Shown piece after piece: positions 7,467-17,002 of a stretch of 64,000 nt of DNA. Each line of letters opens with the position of its first letter. The first letter of the stretch is position 1. The DNA lies in NCBI GenBank assembly GCA_947442505.1, contig CANEVR010000007.1, forward strand, positions 1 to 64,000, given 5' to 3'. This DNA comes from Flavobacteriales bacterium. GTDB taxonomy: Bacteria > Bacteroidota > Bacteroidia > Flavobacteriales_D > Sanyastnellaceae. The notes beneath the pieces are model-generated. The model did no database searches, was not told the DNA's origin, and was given only the letters and a program-made list of their open reading frames with translations. The position numbers and the translations under genes are program-made.

Positions 7467-7887
7467 CTCCACCAAAGTACTCCACGAAATTGTTTTCTGT
7501 CTCATACAATTTAACGGAGTGCAATTGGCATCCTGCTTCTTTGATCTCTTGCTCAATTCTTTCCCAAATAACGACAGCTAGATTTTCTGTAGACGTTTTA
7601 ATTCCCGCCATCCATGGGATATCCAAGTTCAAATTTCTGTGGTCGATAACATCGGTTACCTTGGATTTAATGATGGTGCTGAGTACTTTTAGGTCCATAC
7701 AAAATCCAGTTTCTTCTTTGAGTGCACCTTTGACGGTCACAAACAATTCGTAGTTGTGTCCGTGCCAGTTGGGGTTGGAACATTTTCCAAACACCTCCAG
7801 GTTTTTTTCTGCACTCCATTCCTCATGCCACAGCTTGTGTGCTGCGTTGAATCGCTCTCTGCGGGTGACGTAAACTATTTTTGACAT
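7462..7887 (-). CDS. queD: 6-carboxytetrahydropterin synthase QueD (PTPS family)
   Basis: QueD converts dihydroneopterin triphosphate to 6-carboxy-tetrahydropterin in the queuosine/7-deazaguanine pathway. The 141-residue length is normal. Zinc-binding histidines are in RRERFNAAHKL and PNWHGHNYEL; the catalytic cysteine is in FGKCSNPNWHGH; VIDHRNLNLDIP and PTSENLA-like TSTENLAVVIWERI follow, and the C-terminus has KLYETENNFVEYFG. The domain is complete, so the folE fragment after it does not belong to this protein. It follows hldD with a one-base gap. QueD consumes the product of FolE, so a functional folE should exist elsewhere in the genome. Confidence 0.9.
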   Translation of the reverse strand: MSKIVYVTRRERFNAAHKLWHEEWSAEKNLEVFGKCSNPNWHGHNYELFVTVKGALKEETGFCMDLKVLSTIIKSKVTDVIDHRNLNLDIPWMAGIKTSTENLAVVIWERIEQEIKEAGCQLHSVKLYETENNFVEYFGGE

Positions 7888-7888
7888 A

Positions 7889-8857
7889 TCAGTAAATTTT
7901 CAAGTTTTGTAATAAATAATTTTGAACGTAATCGGTAACACCTTCTTCCAAGGTATGGAAAGGATGAGGATAGCCGGCGTCCAATAATTTACCCATATTG
8001 GCCTCAGTGAAATATTGGTATTTGTCTCTAATGTCAATGGGGGTGTCGATGAAAGAAATGTTTTCTTCTTTGCCCATGGCTTTGAAGGTGTTTTTGGTCA
8101 AGTCCAAAAAAGTTATGGCTTTTCCACTGCCAAGGTTGTAGATGCCTGATTTCTTTCGGGTCTCCATCAACCAAACACATACGTTGGCAACATCTTTCAC
8201 ATAAACAAAGTCTCTCATTTGGCCACCATCGGTGTAATTGGGGTTGTGTGAACGAAACAACTTCATCTCGCCATTGTTCAGGATTTGATTGTAACTGTGC
8301 CACACAACAGAGGCCATGCGGCCTTTGTGGTATTCATTTGGGCCGTATACATTGAAGAATTTTAATCCTGCCCAAAAAAATGGTGTTGTCTTTTGTTGCA
8401 ACGCCCAAATATCAAAGTTGTTTTTGGAATCGCCATAGGGATTCAAAGGTTTGAGCTGTGGGATGACGTTGTGGTCATCGTTGTAACCCAAACTTCCATC
8501 ACCATAGGTAGCTGCTGAGGATGCGTAAACCAAAGGAATGGCGTATTCGACGCATTTGTTCCAAATGGTTTGTGAGTATTGTTCGTTGAGCTCGTCAAAG
8601 ATGGCTTTGTTGAATTCTGTCGTGTCTGTGCGTGCGCCAAGGTGAAAGATGAAGTCTACTTGATTTTCATTGGCATCCAACCAAGCGGGGAATTCGCTGC
8701 GCTCGATCAAACAGCGGTATTTTTTTTGGCTGTAATTGACTTTACGATCTTCGCGGGAGAAGTCATCGACCAATACCAAATCAAAATACCTCAACTCGTT
8801 GAGTCTTCCCACCAAAGCGGATGCAATAAAACCTGCAGCACCTGTAATGACGATCAT
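7889..8857 (-). CDS. hldD: ADP-L-glycero-D-manno-heptose 6-epimerase
   Basis: An extended short-chain dehydrogenase of 322 residues, as in HldD/RfaD. The NAD(P)-binding GAAGFIASALVGRLN is at the N-terminus. FHLGARTDTTE, the catalytic YGDSKNNFD (Y-x-x-x-K type), FFNVYGPNEYHKGRMASVV, and GGQMRDFVYVKDV are hallmark stretches of this epimerase rather than of generic sugar epimerases. It makes the L,D-heptose donor for the lipopolysaccharide inner core. It is followed tightly by queD and preceded by mfd, 33 bases away, all on the minus strand. The other heptose genes (gmhA, hldE) are not in the window. Confidence 0.9.
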   Translation of the reverse strand: MIVITGAAGFIASALVGRLNELRYFDLVLVDDFSREDRKVNYSQKKYRCLIERSEFPAWLDANENQVDFIFHLGARTDTTEFNKAIFDELNEQYSQTIWNKCVEYAIPLVYASSAATYGDGSLGYNDDHNVIPQLKPLNPYGDSKNNFDIWALQQKTTPFFWAGLKFFNVYGPNEYHKGRMASVVWHSYNQILNNGEMKLFRSHNPNYTDGGQMRDFVYVKDVANVCVWLMETRKKSGIYNLGSGKAITFLDLTKNTFKAMGKEENISFIDTPIDIRDKYQYFTEANMGKLLDAGYPHPFHTLEEGVTDYVQNYLLQNLKIY

Positions 8858-8890
8858 CTTTTTTTTGCTAATTTACATCAAATTGGGGCA

Positions 8891-11800
8891 TCAAATGCGC
8901 TGCAACCATTGCAAGGCAATGTGCACGTTGTTGATGTTTTGAAAACTCATTCGGAGGGTATTGTCCTTCTCGTACATTTTCACCTCATGGCTGTATTTCT
9001 TCAAGAATTCTAAGATGCGCGTAAATACCTCACTTTGGTAAAATGGTGAGTCTTGTTTGGAGATGAAGTAGGCGATCATTTTTCCGGACTTCATGACCAA
9101 TTTCTCCATGCCCAGTGCATTGGCTGTCCAACGGATGCGCATGGTGTCAATCAAGGCCAAGGTGGGTTCGGGAATCGCGCCAAATCGGTCTACCAAATCC
9201 TTGATGAATTTCTCCATTTGGGATTCGTTGTCCAGATCATCCAACGCTTTGTACAGGGCAATTCGCTCCCGAATGTCACTGACGTAATCATCGGGAATGA
9301 AGAGTTCCATGTCTGTTTCCAAATTGGTTTCTTTGACAAATTTGGATTCGCGGTTGAGTTCTTCTTGATAGAGATCTTGGAAGTGTTCTTGTTTCAATTC
9401 TTCCAGTGCTTCTCCCAATATTTTCTGGTAGGTTTCTAATCCCATTTCATTGATGAAACCGCTTTGATCTCCTCCGAGTAAATCTCCCGCACCGCGGATG
9501 TCCAAGTCGCGCATGGCAATGTGCAAGCCGCTTCCCAAATCGCTGAATTGCTCAATGGCGGTCAATCTTTTTCTAGTGTCATCGGGCATGAGGTGGATGG
9601 GCGGTGAGATGAGATAGCAAAACGCTCTTTTGTTGTTGCGGCCCACACGACCGCGTAGCTGGTGGAGGTCGCTCATCCCAAACTGATGCGCATTGTTGAT
9701 GATGATGGTGTTGGCATTGGAGATGTCAATGCCACTTTCGACGATGGAAGTAGAAACCAACACATCAAATGCGCCTTCTATGAATTGGGTCATCACCTCT
9801 TCCAACTGTTCGCCTTTCATTTGACCATGGCCAATGCCGATGCGAACATCGGGACAAAGGCGTTGAATCATGCCGGCAACTTCTTGCAGGTTTTGAATTC
9901 TGTTGTTGATGAAAAATACCTGGCCCCCTCTTTGCACCTCGTAACTGATGGCATCGCGAATGGCTTCTTCGTCCATCGTGATGAGTTGGGTATGGATGGG
10001 ATGGCGATTGGGTGGTGCAGTCTGAATGATGCTCAGATCGCGGGCTCCCATGAGTGAAAACTGCAGCGTTCGTGGGATGGGAGTTGCGGTTAAAGTCAAC
10101 GCATCCACATTGGCTTTCATGGTTTTTAATTTGTCTTTTGCAGCAACGCCGAATTTTTGTTCCTCATCGATGATCATTAATCCAAGGTCTTTGAACTTGA
10201 CATCTTTGCCCACAATGGAATGCGTTCCGATGAGAATATCAACTTGTCCTTTGGCCAATTTTTCCAGCGTGATTTTTTTGTCTTTGGAAGATTTGAATCG
10301 ACTGATATGGTCTACCGTTACGGGAAAATCACGGAATCGCGCAGCAAAGCTTTTGTAGTGTTGCAACGCGAGAATGGTGGTGGGCACAAGCACGGCGACT
10401 TGTTTTCCGTCCGTCGCTGCTTTGAAAGCGGCGCGCATGGCGACTTCTGTTTTTCCAAAACCCACATCGCCACAGACCAACCGGTCCATGGGTGAAGGAG
10501 ATTCCATGTCCTGTTTGACCGCTGTGACGGCCTTGGCTTGATCTGGCGTGTCTTCGTACATGAAAGAAGCTTCCAACTCCATTTGCAAATAACTATCCGG
10601 CGGATAGGCATGGCCGATGGTGGATTTTCTTTTGGCGTAAAGTTTTATCAAATCAAAAGCAATGGTTTTGACTTTTGCTTTGGTTTTTTGTTTGAGGTTT
10701 TGCCAAGCAGGACTTCCCAGGCGATCCATGCTGGGCGCAGTGCCTTCTTTTCCGCTGTATTTGCTGATGCGATGCAAACTGTGTATGCTAACGTACAGTG
10801 TGTCACCACCTTTGTACACCAAGCGAATGGCTTCTTGCTCTTTGCCGTTGACATCAATTTTTTGTAGTCCGGCAAATTGACCGACACCGTGATCAATATG
10901 CACGACATAGTCGCCCGGCTGAAGCGATAAAATTTCTTTTAAGGTCAGTGCCTCTTTGCTTTTCTTGAAACCTTCTTTGAGTTTGAAACGGTGGTAACGT
11001 TCAAAGATTTGGTGATCCGTATAGAGGGCTATTTGTTGGTCGTTGTCTACAAAACCTTCGCTCAATTCAATGAGGTGGGGTGTGTACTGAACGATGATTT
11101 GTTTGTCTTCGAAAATTTGGTGGAGTCGTTCCAATTGCTTGGCTTGACCTGCCGTCACCACTTGATCATAACCTTCCTTGGCCTTGGTGATTAAATGCTT
11201 GCTCAGCATATCAAAGTTCTTGCTGAACGAAGGCTGCGGCGTCATGGTGTATTGAATCTCGGGGGCTTCCATGAATAGGGCAGTGGGTCCCATTTCCACC
11301 AAGCGTTTGCCTTTGAGCAAGCGCATCCAATCAGTGGCGTGTGCATAAAGCTCTTCCGGAGCTTTGTGCTTGATCATGCCGCTTACTTTTTGAAACTGAA
11401 GTTGCGCGCGATCCAGCTCTTTCTCCCAGATTTGAGGTGCGTTAGTGCATTCAATGGACCAAACCACTGCGTCCGCATCGACAAACTCCAAGAAGTTAAT
11501 GGTAGAGTCGATTTGACTTTCATCTTGGATGTTGGGAACAATGGTGGCTTTTGTCATAGAAGACAAACTCAGCTGGTCAACAGGATCGAATTTTCTAATG
11601 CTGTCAATGGTGTCTCCAAACAGTTCAATCCGGTAAGGATGGTCATAAGAAAAAGAAAAAACATCGATGATTCCACCGCGAACAGCATATTGACCGGGCT
11701 CATAGACGAAATCAACTTTGGTGAATCCATATTCTTGGAATACTTCGTCTACGATTTCGTGATTCAGTGTATTGCCCAGTTCAATTTCAAATGTTTTTTG

Positions 11801-12238
11801 TTCCAAAGAAGCGAGGCCAATCACTTTCTCTGCCAGGGCTTCAGGGTAGGTAACGATCCATTGCCCTTTTGGCTTTTTTCTCAATAGATTAAGAACCTCT
11901 GTGCGCATGGCCACATTGGCATTGTCGACGGTTTCTATTTGATAAGGAACACGCGCGCTGCGCGGGAAAAAGAGGATGGTGCGTTGGGCCAATATTTCCT
12001 TTTGGTAGTTCTCAATGTTCTCTAGGTCATTGAGAAAATAGGCCGCTTTTTCTTTGTCTTCTAATACAAACACGTGTGTGGTGTTCATGGACAAGGCAGT
12101 GGCATTGGCAATGAGTGCTTTGGCTGAACCTACAATTCCTTTGAGACGTAATTTGCTGCCCTCAGAAGATAAAATCTCCGAGATGTTTTGGGTGTGGACC
12201 GATTGTATGTATCGGTTTAAAAATGGAGCGTTCGACAC
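8891..12238 (-). CDS. mfd: Transcription-repair coupling factor Mfd
   Basis: Mfd displaces RNA polymerase stalled at lesions and recruits UvrA. About 1115 residues with the full domain order: UvrB-homologous N-terminus (GGIIDVFSFSYDHPYRIELF), the RNA-polymerase interaction domain (PGDYVVHIDHGVGQFAGL), the superfamily 2 helicase with Walker A VCGDVGFGKTEVAMRAAF, Walker B MIIDEEQKFGV, TATPIPRTLQFSL and QLRGRVGRNNKRAFCYL, then the TRCF C-terminal domain. The frame opens at TTG 12259, but that codon lies inside the promoter's -7 box; GTG 12238 is a better start and leaves VSNAPFLNRYIQSV as the N-terminus. The exact start is uncertain; the identity is not. Confidence 0.96.
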   Translation of the reverse strand: MSNAPFLNRYIQSVHTQNISEILSSEGSKLRLKGIVGSAKALIANATALSMNTTHVFVLEDKEKAAYFLNDLENIENYQKEILAQRTILFFPRSARVPYQIETVDNANVAMRTEVLNLLRKKPKGQWIVTYPEALAEKVIGLASLEQKTFEIELGNTLNHEIVDEVFQEYGFTKVDFVYEPGQYAVRGGIIDVFSFSYDHPYRIELFGDTIDSIRKFDPVDQLSLSSMTKATIVPNIQDESQIDSTINFLEFVDADAVVWSIECTNAPQIWEKELDRAQLQFQKVSGMIKHKAPEELYAHATDWMRLLKGKRLVEMGPTALFMEAPEIQYTMTPQPSFSKNFDMLSKHLITKAKEGYDQVVTAGQAKQLERLHQIFEDKQIIVQYTPHLIELSEGFVDNDQQIALYTDHQIFERYHRFKLKEGFKKSKEALTLKEILSLQPGDYVVHIDHGVGQFAGLQKIDVNGKEQEAIRLVYKGGDTLYVSIHSLHRISKYSGKEGTAPSMDRLGSPAWQNLKQKTKAKVKTIAFDLIKLYAKRKSTIGHAYPPDSYLQMELEASFMYEDTPDQAKAVTAVKQDMESPSPMDRLVCGDVGFGKTEVAMRAAFKAATDGKQVAVLVPTTILALQHYKSFAARFRDFPVTVDHISRFKSSKDKKITLEKLAKGQVDILIGTHSIVGKDVKFKDLGLMIIDEEQKFGVAAKDKLKTMKANVDALTLTATPIPRTLQFSLMGARDLSIIQTAPPNRHPIHTQLITMDEEAIRDAISYEVQRGGQVFFINNRIQNLQEVAGMIQRLCPDVRIGIGHGQMKGEQLEEVMTQFIEGAFDVLVSTSIVESGIDISNANTIIINNAHQFGMSDLHQLRGRVGRNNKRAFCYLISPPIHLMPDDTRKRLTAIEQFSDLGSGLHIAMRDLDIRGAGDLLGGDQSGFINEMGLETYQKILGEALEELKQEHFQDLYQEELNRESKFVKETNLETDMELFIPDDYVSDIRERIALYKALDDLDNESQMEKFIKDLVDRFGAIPEPTLALIDTMRIRWTANALGMEKLVMKSGKMIAYFISKQDSPFYQSEVFTRILEFLKKYSHEVKMYEKDNTLRMSFQNINNVHIALQWLQRI

Positions 12239-12256
12239 AATCTTTGAATCTGAATA

Positions 12257-12285
12257 CAAAGATAATCAATGCGCCCTTGGACAAG
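12257..12285 (-). promoter_or_regulatory. Promoter for mfd (TTG-17-TATCTTTG)
   Basis: On the minus strand CTTG (12282-12285) is separated by 17 bases from TATCTTTG (12257-12264), an exact TAnnTTTG. Transcription would start near 12250, which argues against TTG 12259 as the mfd start codon. Confidence 0.6.
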
Positions 12286-12292
12286 GTGAAAG

Positions 12293-12328
12293 AAAAAAGG
12301 CCGATCTCTTTTGGAAATCAGCCTTTTT
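12293..12328 (-). terminator. Terminator between sucA and mfd
   Basis: AAAAAAGGCCGAT pairs imperfectly with ATCAGCCTTTTT around a TCTTTTGGAA-type loop; on the minus strand the 3' arm ends in a U-rich run. It lies about 20 bases beyond the sucA stop. Confidence 0.75.
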
Positions 12329-12347
12329 ATTTGCTGTGGGTATTTTT

Positions 12348-15056
12348 TTAAGCGAACAATTGATCCATTACTTGTCTCATGCGGGCCTCATGCATTTTGC
12401 TGGAACCAGCTGCGGGTGAGGCTTGCGCGGGATAAGCCACGACATCAATGTTGGATTTGCGCATCATGCGCATGATGTAACTCCAAGCGCCCATGTTCTC
12501 TGGCTCCTCTTGCGCCCATAGTAATTGAACATTTTTACCAAAGCCTTTTAATGCTTGATCCAATGCTTTTTGAGGGAAGGGATACAGTTGCTCCAAACGA
12601 ATCAAGGCCATATCGGTGACCCCTCTCTTCTCACGCTCCTCCATCATTTCATAATACATTTTTCCGGTACAAAGCACTACTTTATTGACTTTCTTCTTGT
12701 CTACGCTGTTGTCTTCTATGACCATTTGGAAAGATCCCTTGGCCATGTCCTTGACGCTGCTGACCGCTTTGGGATGGCGCAACAATTTCTTGGGTGTGAA
12801 TACAATCAAAGGCTTGCGGAAGGGTTGTTTTACTTGCTTGCGCAACAAGTGGAAGAAGTTGGCTGGTGTGGTGACATCGCAAACTTGCATGTTGTACTCA
12901 GCACACAATTGTAAGAAACGTTCCATTCTTCCAGAGCTGTGCTCGGAACCCTGTCCTTCGTATCCATGTGGCAAGAACATTACCAGTCCATTCATACTGC
13001 CCCACTTGTCTTCAGCAGCGCTGATGAATTGGTCGATCATGATTTGTGCACCGTTGTTGAAGTCACCAAACTGTGCCTCCCAAATGGTCAAGCCATTGGG
13101 CGTTCCAAATGCATATCCATAATCAAATCCCAATACGCCGTATTCACTCAATAAAGAGTTATAGATGCTGAGTTGTGCTTGTTTTTCGGAAAGGGTATTT
13201 AACGTGATGAATTCTTTCTCGGCATCTTCATCTGTCTTTACAACAGCATGTCTGTGAGAGAAAGTTCCGCGTTCCACATCTTGTCCTGAAATACGAATAG
13301 GATGACCTTCGTTTAACAACGTGGCATAGGCCAACATTTCACCCATGGCCCAATCCAACTGATCATTTTTGATCATGTTCAATCGATCCTCAAAAACTTT
13401 TTCAGACTTTCTGAAGAATTTCTCACCAGAGGGCAAGGTGGATAATTTGTTTCCTAAGTCAACCAATTCCTTTTGGTTCACACTGGTATCTGGCGTACTG
13501 TCAAAATCTTCAGGTGTAGCAAAACGCACATCCTTCCAAGTTTCTTCTAGGAAATGTTTGACAAAGGCTTTGTTCTTGGTTTTGGCCTTCTCTAAACTTT
13601 CATCCAGGTGTTTTTCAAAATTGGTTTTTACTTCTTCCGCCTCGGCTTCAGTGATAGAGCCTTCGGCTGAAAGTTGCTTATAATACAATGCTCTTAAATC
13701 AGGGTGAGCGGCAATGTGCTTGTACAAGGTGGGTTGCGTGAACTTGGGTTCGTCTCCTTCATTGTGGCCATATTTTCTGTAGCCCAATAAATCGATGAAA
13801 ACATCCATGTTGTATTTCTCACGGTATTCCAATGCCCACTGCATCGTGGTAATGACGGCTTCTACATCATCTGCATTCACGTGGAAGATGGGACACAAAG
13901 TTGTCTTGGCCACATCGGTACAATAGATGGAAGAACGTGCATCCAAGTAATTGGTGGTGAAACCTACTTGGTTGTTGGTGACAATGTGAATGGTTCCTCC
14001 TGTGCGGTATCCATCCAACAAGGCCATTTGTATGACTTCGTAAACGATGCCTTGTCCCGCAATGGCCGCATCTCCATGCACCAAGATGGGAACAATTTTC
14101 TTCTCGTCTTTTAGATAATTATCGATTTTGGCGCGGGTTAATCCTTCTACAACAGGGTTCACGGCCTCTAAGTGAGATGGATTGGGACAAAGGGTAACGT
14201 GTACGTTGTGCCCATTGACGGTGATGTCGCGTGAATAACCCAAATGGTACTTCACGTCACCATCCATGTTGCCTTCAAATTCAACACCTTCAAATTCACG
14301 GAAGATTTCTTCTTGCGGTTTTTCCAAGATGTTGGTCAATACATTCAAACGTCCACGGTGGGCCATTCCAATGACAAACTCTTCAACACCCATCTCGGCG
14401 CCCTTTTTCACTATGTAATCCATCGCAGGGACCACCGCTTCGCATCCTTCGACGCTGAAGCGTTTTTGTCCGACAAACTTCTTGTGGATGTATTGCTCAA
14501 ACAAAGAAGCTTTGGAAGTCATTTCAAAAATCTTCTTCTTCTCTTCTTTGCTGTATTTGGGTTTGTTGACCGCTTCAATCTTGGCTCTCAACCATTCCAA
14601 ACGCTCTGGGTCTCGGATGTACATGAACTCCGAACCGATGCTTTGGCAATAGGAATTTTCCAAGTGAGCAATGATGTCTTTCAACTTGGCATCTCCTAAT
14701 CCGATGTCTGTTCCGGCATGGAAGGTTTCTTCCAAGTCTGCGGTTGTCAAACCAAAGTTTTCAAGGGCCAAGGTGGGCGAGTATTTTCTGCGCTCACGAA
14801 CTGGATTGGTTTTGGTGAACAAATGTCCACGGGTACGGTAGGCATTGATTAAGTTGATGACCTTAAACTCCTTTGAAGTAACTGCGTTTAAGCGGCTGCC
14901 ATCGGGAAGAACAGGATAGGATTCATTTTGAAACTCAAATCCTTCAAAAAATCTTCTCCATGAAATGTCAAGACTTTCAGGGTCTTGCTTGTATTGATTG
15001 TAAAGGGCGTCTATCGTTTGGATATCGGCATTGCCCAAATATTGCTCTGAACTCAT
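12348..15056 (-). CDS. sucA: 2-oxoglutarate dehydrogenase E1 component
   Basis: SucA decarboxylates 2-oxoglutarate with thiamine diphosphate and passes the succinyl group to the SucB lipoyl arm in the TCA cycle. At 902 residues it is near the family's usual length. The N-terminal E2-binding head starts SSEQYLGNADIQTIDALYNQ. The core has VIGMAHRGRLNVLTNILEKP, VHGDAAIAGQGIVYEVIQM and LLGYRKYGHNEGDEPKFTQP (thiamine and Mg2+ site). The transketolase-like C-terminal part has GTFSHRHAVV, LPHGYEGQGSEHSS, and QEEPENMGAW. No sucB adjoins it; the E2 at 31493 is of a different type or at least distant. It has its own terminator. Confidence 0.96.
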   Translation of the reverse strand: MSSEQYLGNADIQTIDALYNQYKQDPESLDISWRRFFEGFEFQNESYPVLPDGSRLNAVTSKEFKVINLINAYRTRGHLFTKTNPVRERRKYSPTLALENFGLTTADLEETFHAGTDIGLGDAKLKDIIAHLENSYCQSIGSEFMYIRDPERLEWLRAKIEAVNKPKYSKEEKKKIFEMTSKASLFEQYIHKKFVGQKRFSVEGCEAVVPAMDYIVKKGAEMGVEEFVIGMAHRGRLNVLTNILEKPQEEIFREFEGVEFEGNMDGDVKYHLGYSRDITVNGHNVHVTLCPNPSHLEAVNPVVEGLTRAKIDNYLKDEKKIVPILVHGDAAIAGQGIVYEVIQMALLDGYRTGGTIHIVTNNQVGFTTNYLDARSSIYCTDVAKTTLCPIFHVNADDVEAVITTMQWALEYREKYNMDVFIDLLGYRKYGHNEGDEPKFTQPTLYKHIAAHPDLRALYYKQLSAEGSITEAEAEEVKTNFEKHLDESLEKAKTKNKAFVKHFLEETWKDVRFATPEDFDSTPDTSVNQKELVDLGNKLSTLPSGEKFFRKSEKVFEDRLNMIKNDQLDWAMGEMLAYATLLNEGHPIRISGQDVERGTFSHRHAVVKTDEDAEKEFITLNTLSEKQAQLSIYNSLLSEYGVLGFDYGYAFGTPNGLTIWEAQFGDFNNGAQIMIDQFISAAEDKWGSMNGLVMFLPHGYEGQGSEHSSGRMERFLQLCAEYNMQVCDVTTPANFFHLLRKQVKQPFRKPLIVFTPKKLLRHPKAVSSVKDMAKGSFQMVIEDNSVDKKKVNKVVLCTGKMYYEMMEEREKRGVTDMALIRLEQLYPFPQKALDQALKGFGKNVQLLWAQEEPENMGAWSYIMRMMRKSNIDVVAYPAQASPAAGSSKMHEARMRQVMDQLFA

Positions 15057-15113
15057 TTTTCAAATGCTAGAAATTCGCGGGTAAAGATAATTGGAAATGC
15101 AGGCCGTCGTTCC

Positions 15114-16967
15114 CTATATTTTTTCAGAAAGTTCCAACCACCGCAACTCCATTGCATTCAATTCTGCTATGACCTTGGCCAATTCATCGGAAACCTGCAT
15201 CAATTGGTCGTGTTTGTCGAGAACCGTATTCAATTTTTCCGACAGTTGTTGCTTCATGGTTTCCAACTCGGGCATTCTTTTCTCGATTTGATCCCATTCA
15301 TATTTTTCCTTGAAGCTGAGCTTTTTTTGGCCGCTGACAGCTGGAATGTCAGCTTTGGTGTCTGTTTTGGATTCCGATTTCTTGCTTTCGTTGGCGCTGC
15401 TATCTTGGTCATCTCTGAATTGCTGATGGGAGCCCAAGATGTCTTTGACATTGCCTTGGCCGTCGAGTACAAAAAGGTGATCGACCAATTTGTCCAGGAA
15501 GTAGCGGTCGTGTGATACGATGACCAAACATCCTGGATAGGATTGTAAATATTCTTCCAATGCCGCCAGGGTAAAGACATCCAGGTCATTCGTTGGCTCA
15601 TCCAAGATCAAGAAATTGGGGTTCTTCATCAAGATGAGCAACAGCTGCAATCGCTTCTTTTCTCCTCCGCTGAGTGAATCCACCAGTTGAAAGTGCATGG
15701 GTTTGGGAAATAAAAATTTCTCCAACATTTGAGCGGCGGTAATGGTGCGACCTTTGGTCAAGGGAATAAACTCTGCAATGTCACGAACCACTTCAATCAA
15801 GCGTTGACCATCCTTGAGGTCTTCCATGTTCTGACGGTAATATCCCATTACGACGGTATCTCCAACAATGACCTTGCCTCCATCCGGTTCTTCATTCAAG
15901 GTCATCATTTTGAGCAGGGTGGTTTTGCCTGCGCCATTGGGACCTACCAATCCGACACGCTCTCCTGTTTTGAAAACATAGTCCCAACCATTGAGTACTT
16001 TTTTTTCTCCCCAGTGTTTTTTGACCCTGTGAAATTCCACAATTTTGCTTCCCAAGCGACTCATGTTGATTTCCGGAGCCAACTCTTGGGCCTCTGGGCT
16101 TTTCCTTACATTTTCTTTGAGTTCTTGAAAACGATCCATTCTGCTTTTGCTCTTCACTGTGCGCGCTCTAGGCATGGTGCGCGCCCAAACCAACTCTCTT
16201 CTGAAGAGATTCATCTGTTTATCGTGTGTGGCTTGTTCCAGTGTTTCTCGTTCTGCTTTTTTCTCGAGGTAGTAAGAGAAATTTCCTTTGTATTTGTACA
16301 ATTGGCCATTCTCCAACTCTAATATTTCATCGGTGATATTTTCCAAAAAATAACGGTCATGGGTGATCATGAACAAGGTCATGTGTGAGCGGGTTAGAAA
16401 GTTTTCTAACCATTCGATCATGTCCAAATCAAGGTGGTTGGTGGGCTCGTCGAGCAAAAGAAAATCGGGCTCTTCGACCAATACCTTGGCCAAGGCCACT
16501 CTGCGCTGCTGTCCTCCGCTTAACTGTCCCGCCAATTTGTTCCAATCTTGCAATTCCAAAGCGCCCAGGACTTGTTTCATTTTGGACTCATACTCCCAAG
16601 CCCCTGTGGCATCCATGCTGTTCATGGCTTTTTCCAAGTCTCCGTTGTTTTGTAAAGCAACTTCATATTCAGCTATGGCTTTGGACATGGCATTGGAAGA
16701 AGCCAATACATTTTCCAAGATGGACTTGTTTAAATGCAGTTGGGGGTTCTGTTCAAGATAGGCCACTCGAACCTCCTTGTTGTATATGACTCTTCCTTCA
16801 TCCGGTGATTCTTTTCCAAACAAGATATTCATCAAGGTGGTTTTTCCTGAACCATTGCGGGCAAGGAGGGCAACTTTTTGACCTTTTTCGATACCAAAAT
16901 TGAGGTTTTCAAAAAGTTGACGGATGCCGTAGCGTTTGGAAAGGTTTTCGACCGATAAGTAGTTCAT
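15114..16967 (-). CDS. uup: ABC-F family ATPase, Uup-like
   Basis: A 617-residue duplicated ABC ATPase with no membrane segments: the ABC-F architecture. The first domain has ARNGSGKTTLMN (Walker A), LSGGQQRRVALAKVL (signature) and LLLDEPTNHLDLDMIEWLE. A charged linker (ARTMPRARTVKSKSRMDR) precedes the second domain with GPNGAGKTTLLKMM, LSGGEKKRLQLLLIL and LILDEPTNDLDVFTL. The C-terminal ~80 residues are the coiled coil typical of Uup (FKEKYEWDQIEKRMPELE). ABC-F proteins act on the ribosome; Uup also affects transposon excision. The DNA-binding-like tail separates it from EttA. It is divergent from the acetyltransferase gene across 35 bases. Confidence 0.9.
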   Translation of the reverse strand: MNYLSVENLSKRYGIRQLFENLNFGIEKGQKVALLARNGSGKTTLMNILFGKESPDEGRVIYNKEVRVAYLEQNPQLHLNKSILENVLASSNAMSKAIAEYEVALQNNGDLEKAMNSMDATGAWEYESKMKQVLGALELQDWNKLAGQLSGGQQRRVALAKVLVEEPDFLLLDEPTNHLDLDMIEWLENFLTRSHMTLFMITHDRYFLENITDEILELENGQLYKYKGNFSYYLEKKAERETLEQATHDKQMNLFRRELVWARTMPRARTVKSKSRMDRFQELKENVRKSPEAQELAPEINMSRLGSKIVEFHRVKKHWGEKKVLNGWDYVFKTGERVGLVGPNGAGKTTLLKMMTLNEEPDGGKVIVGDTVVMGYYRQNMEDLKDGQRLIEVVRDIAEFIPLTKGRTITAAQMLEKFLFPKPMHFQLVDSLSGGEKKRLQLLLILMKNPNFLILDEPTNDLDVFTLAALEEYLQSYPGCLVIVSHDRYFLDKLVDHLFVLDGQGNVKDILGSHQQFRDDQDSSANESKKSESKTDTKADIPAVSGQKKLSFKEKYEWDQIEKRMPELETMKQQLSEKLNTVLDKHDQLMQVSDELAKVIAELNAMELRWLELSEKI

Positions 16968-17002
16968 GCGGTAAAAGTACGATGGTGCTTACCTTAGCTT
17001 TA

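Noticed and set aside
7359-7556. A 65-codon frame taken as an intact small gene
   Set aside because: Its first half lies antiframe within queD and only the last ~33 codons match FolE; it is better read as a remnant.
8579-9013. Plus-strand frames antisense to hldD and mfd
   Set aside because: Low-complexity shadows of long minus-strand genes with clear domains.
11339-11887. A 182-codon plus frame opposite mfd
   Set aside because: Antisense to the conserved N-terminal mfd region; no independent domain or promoter.
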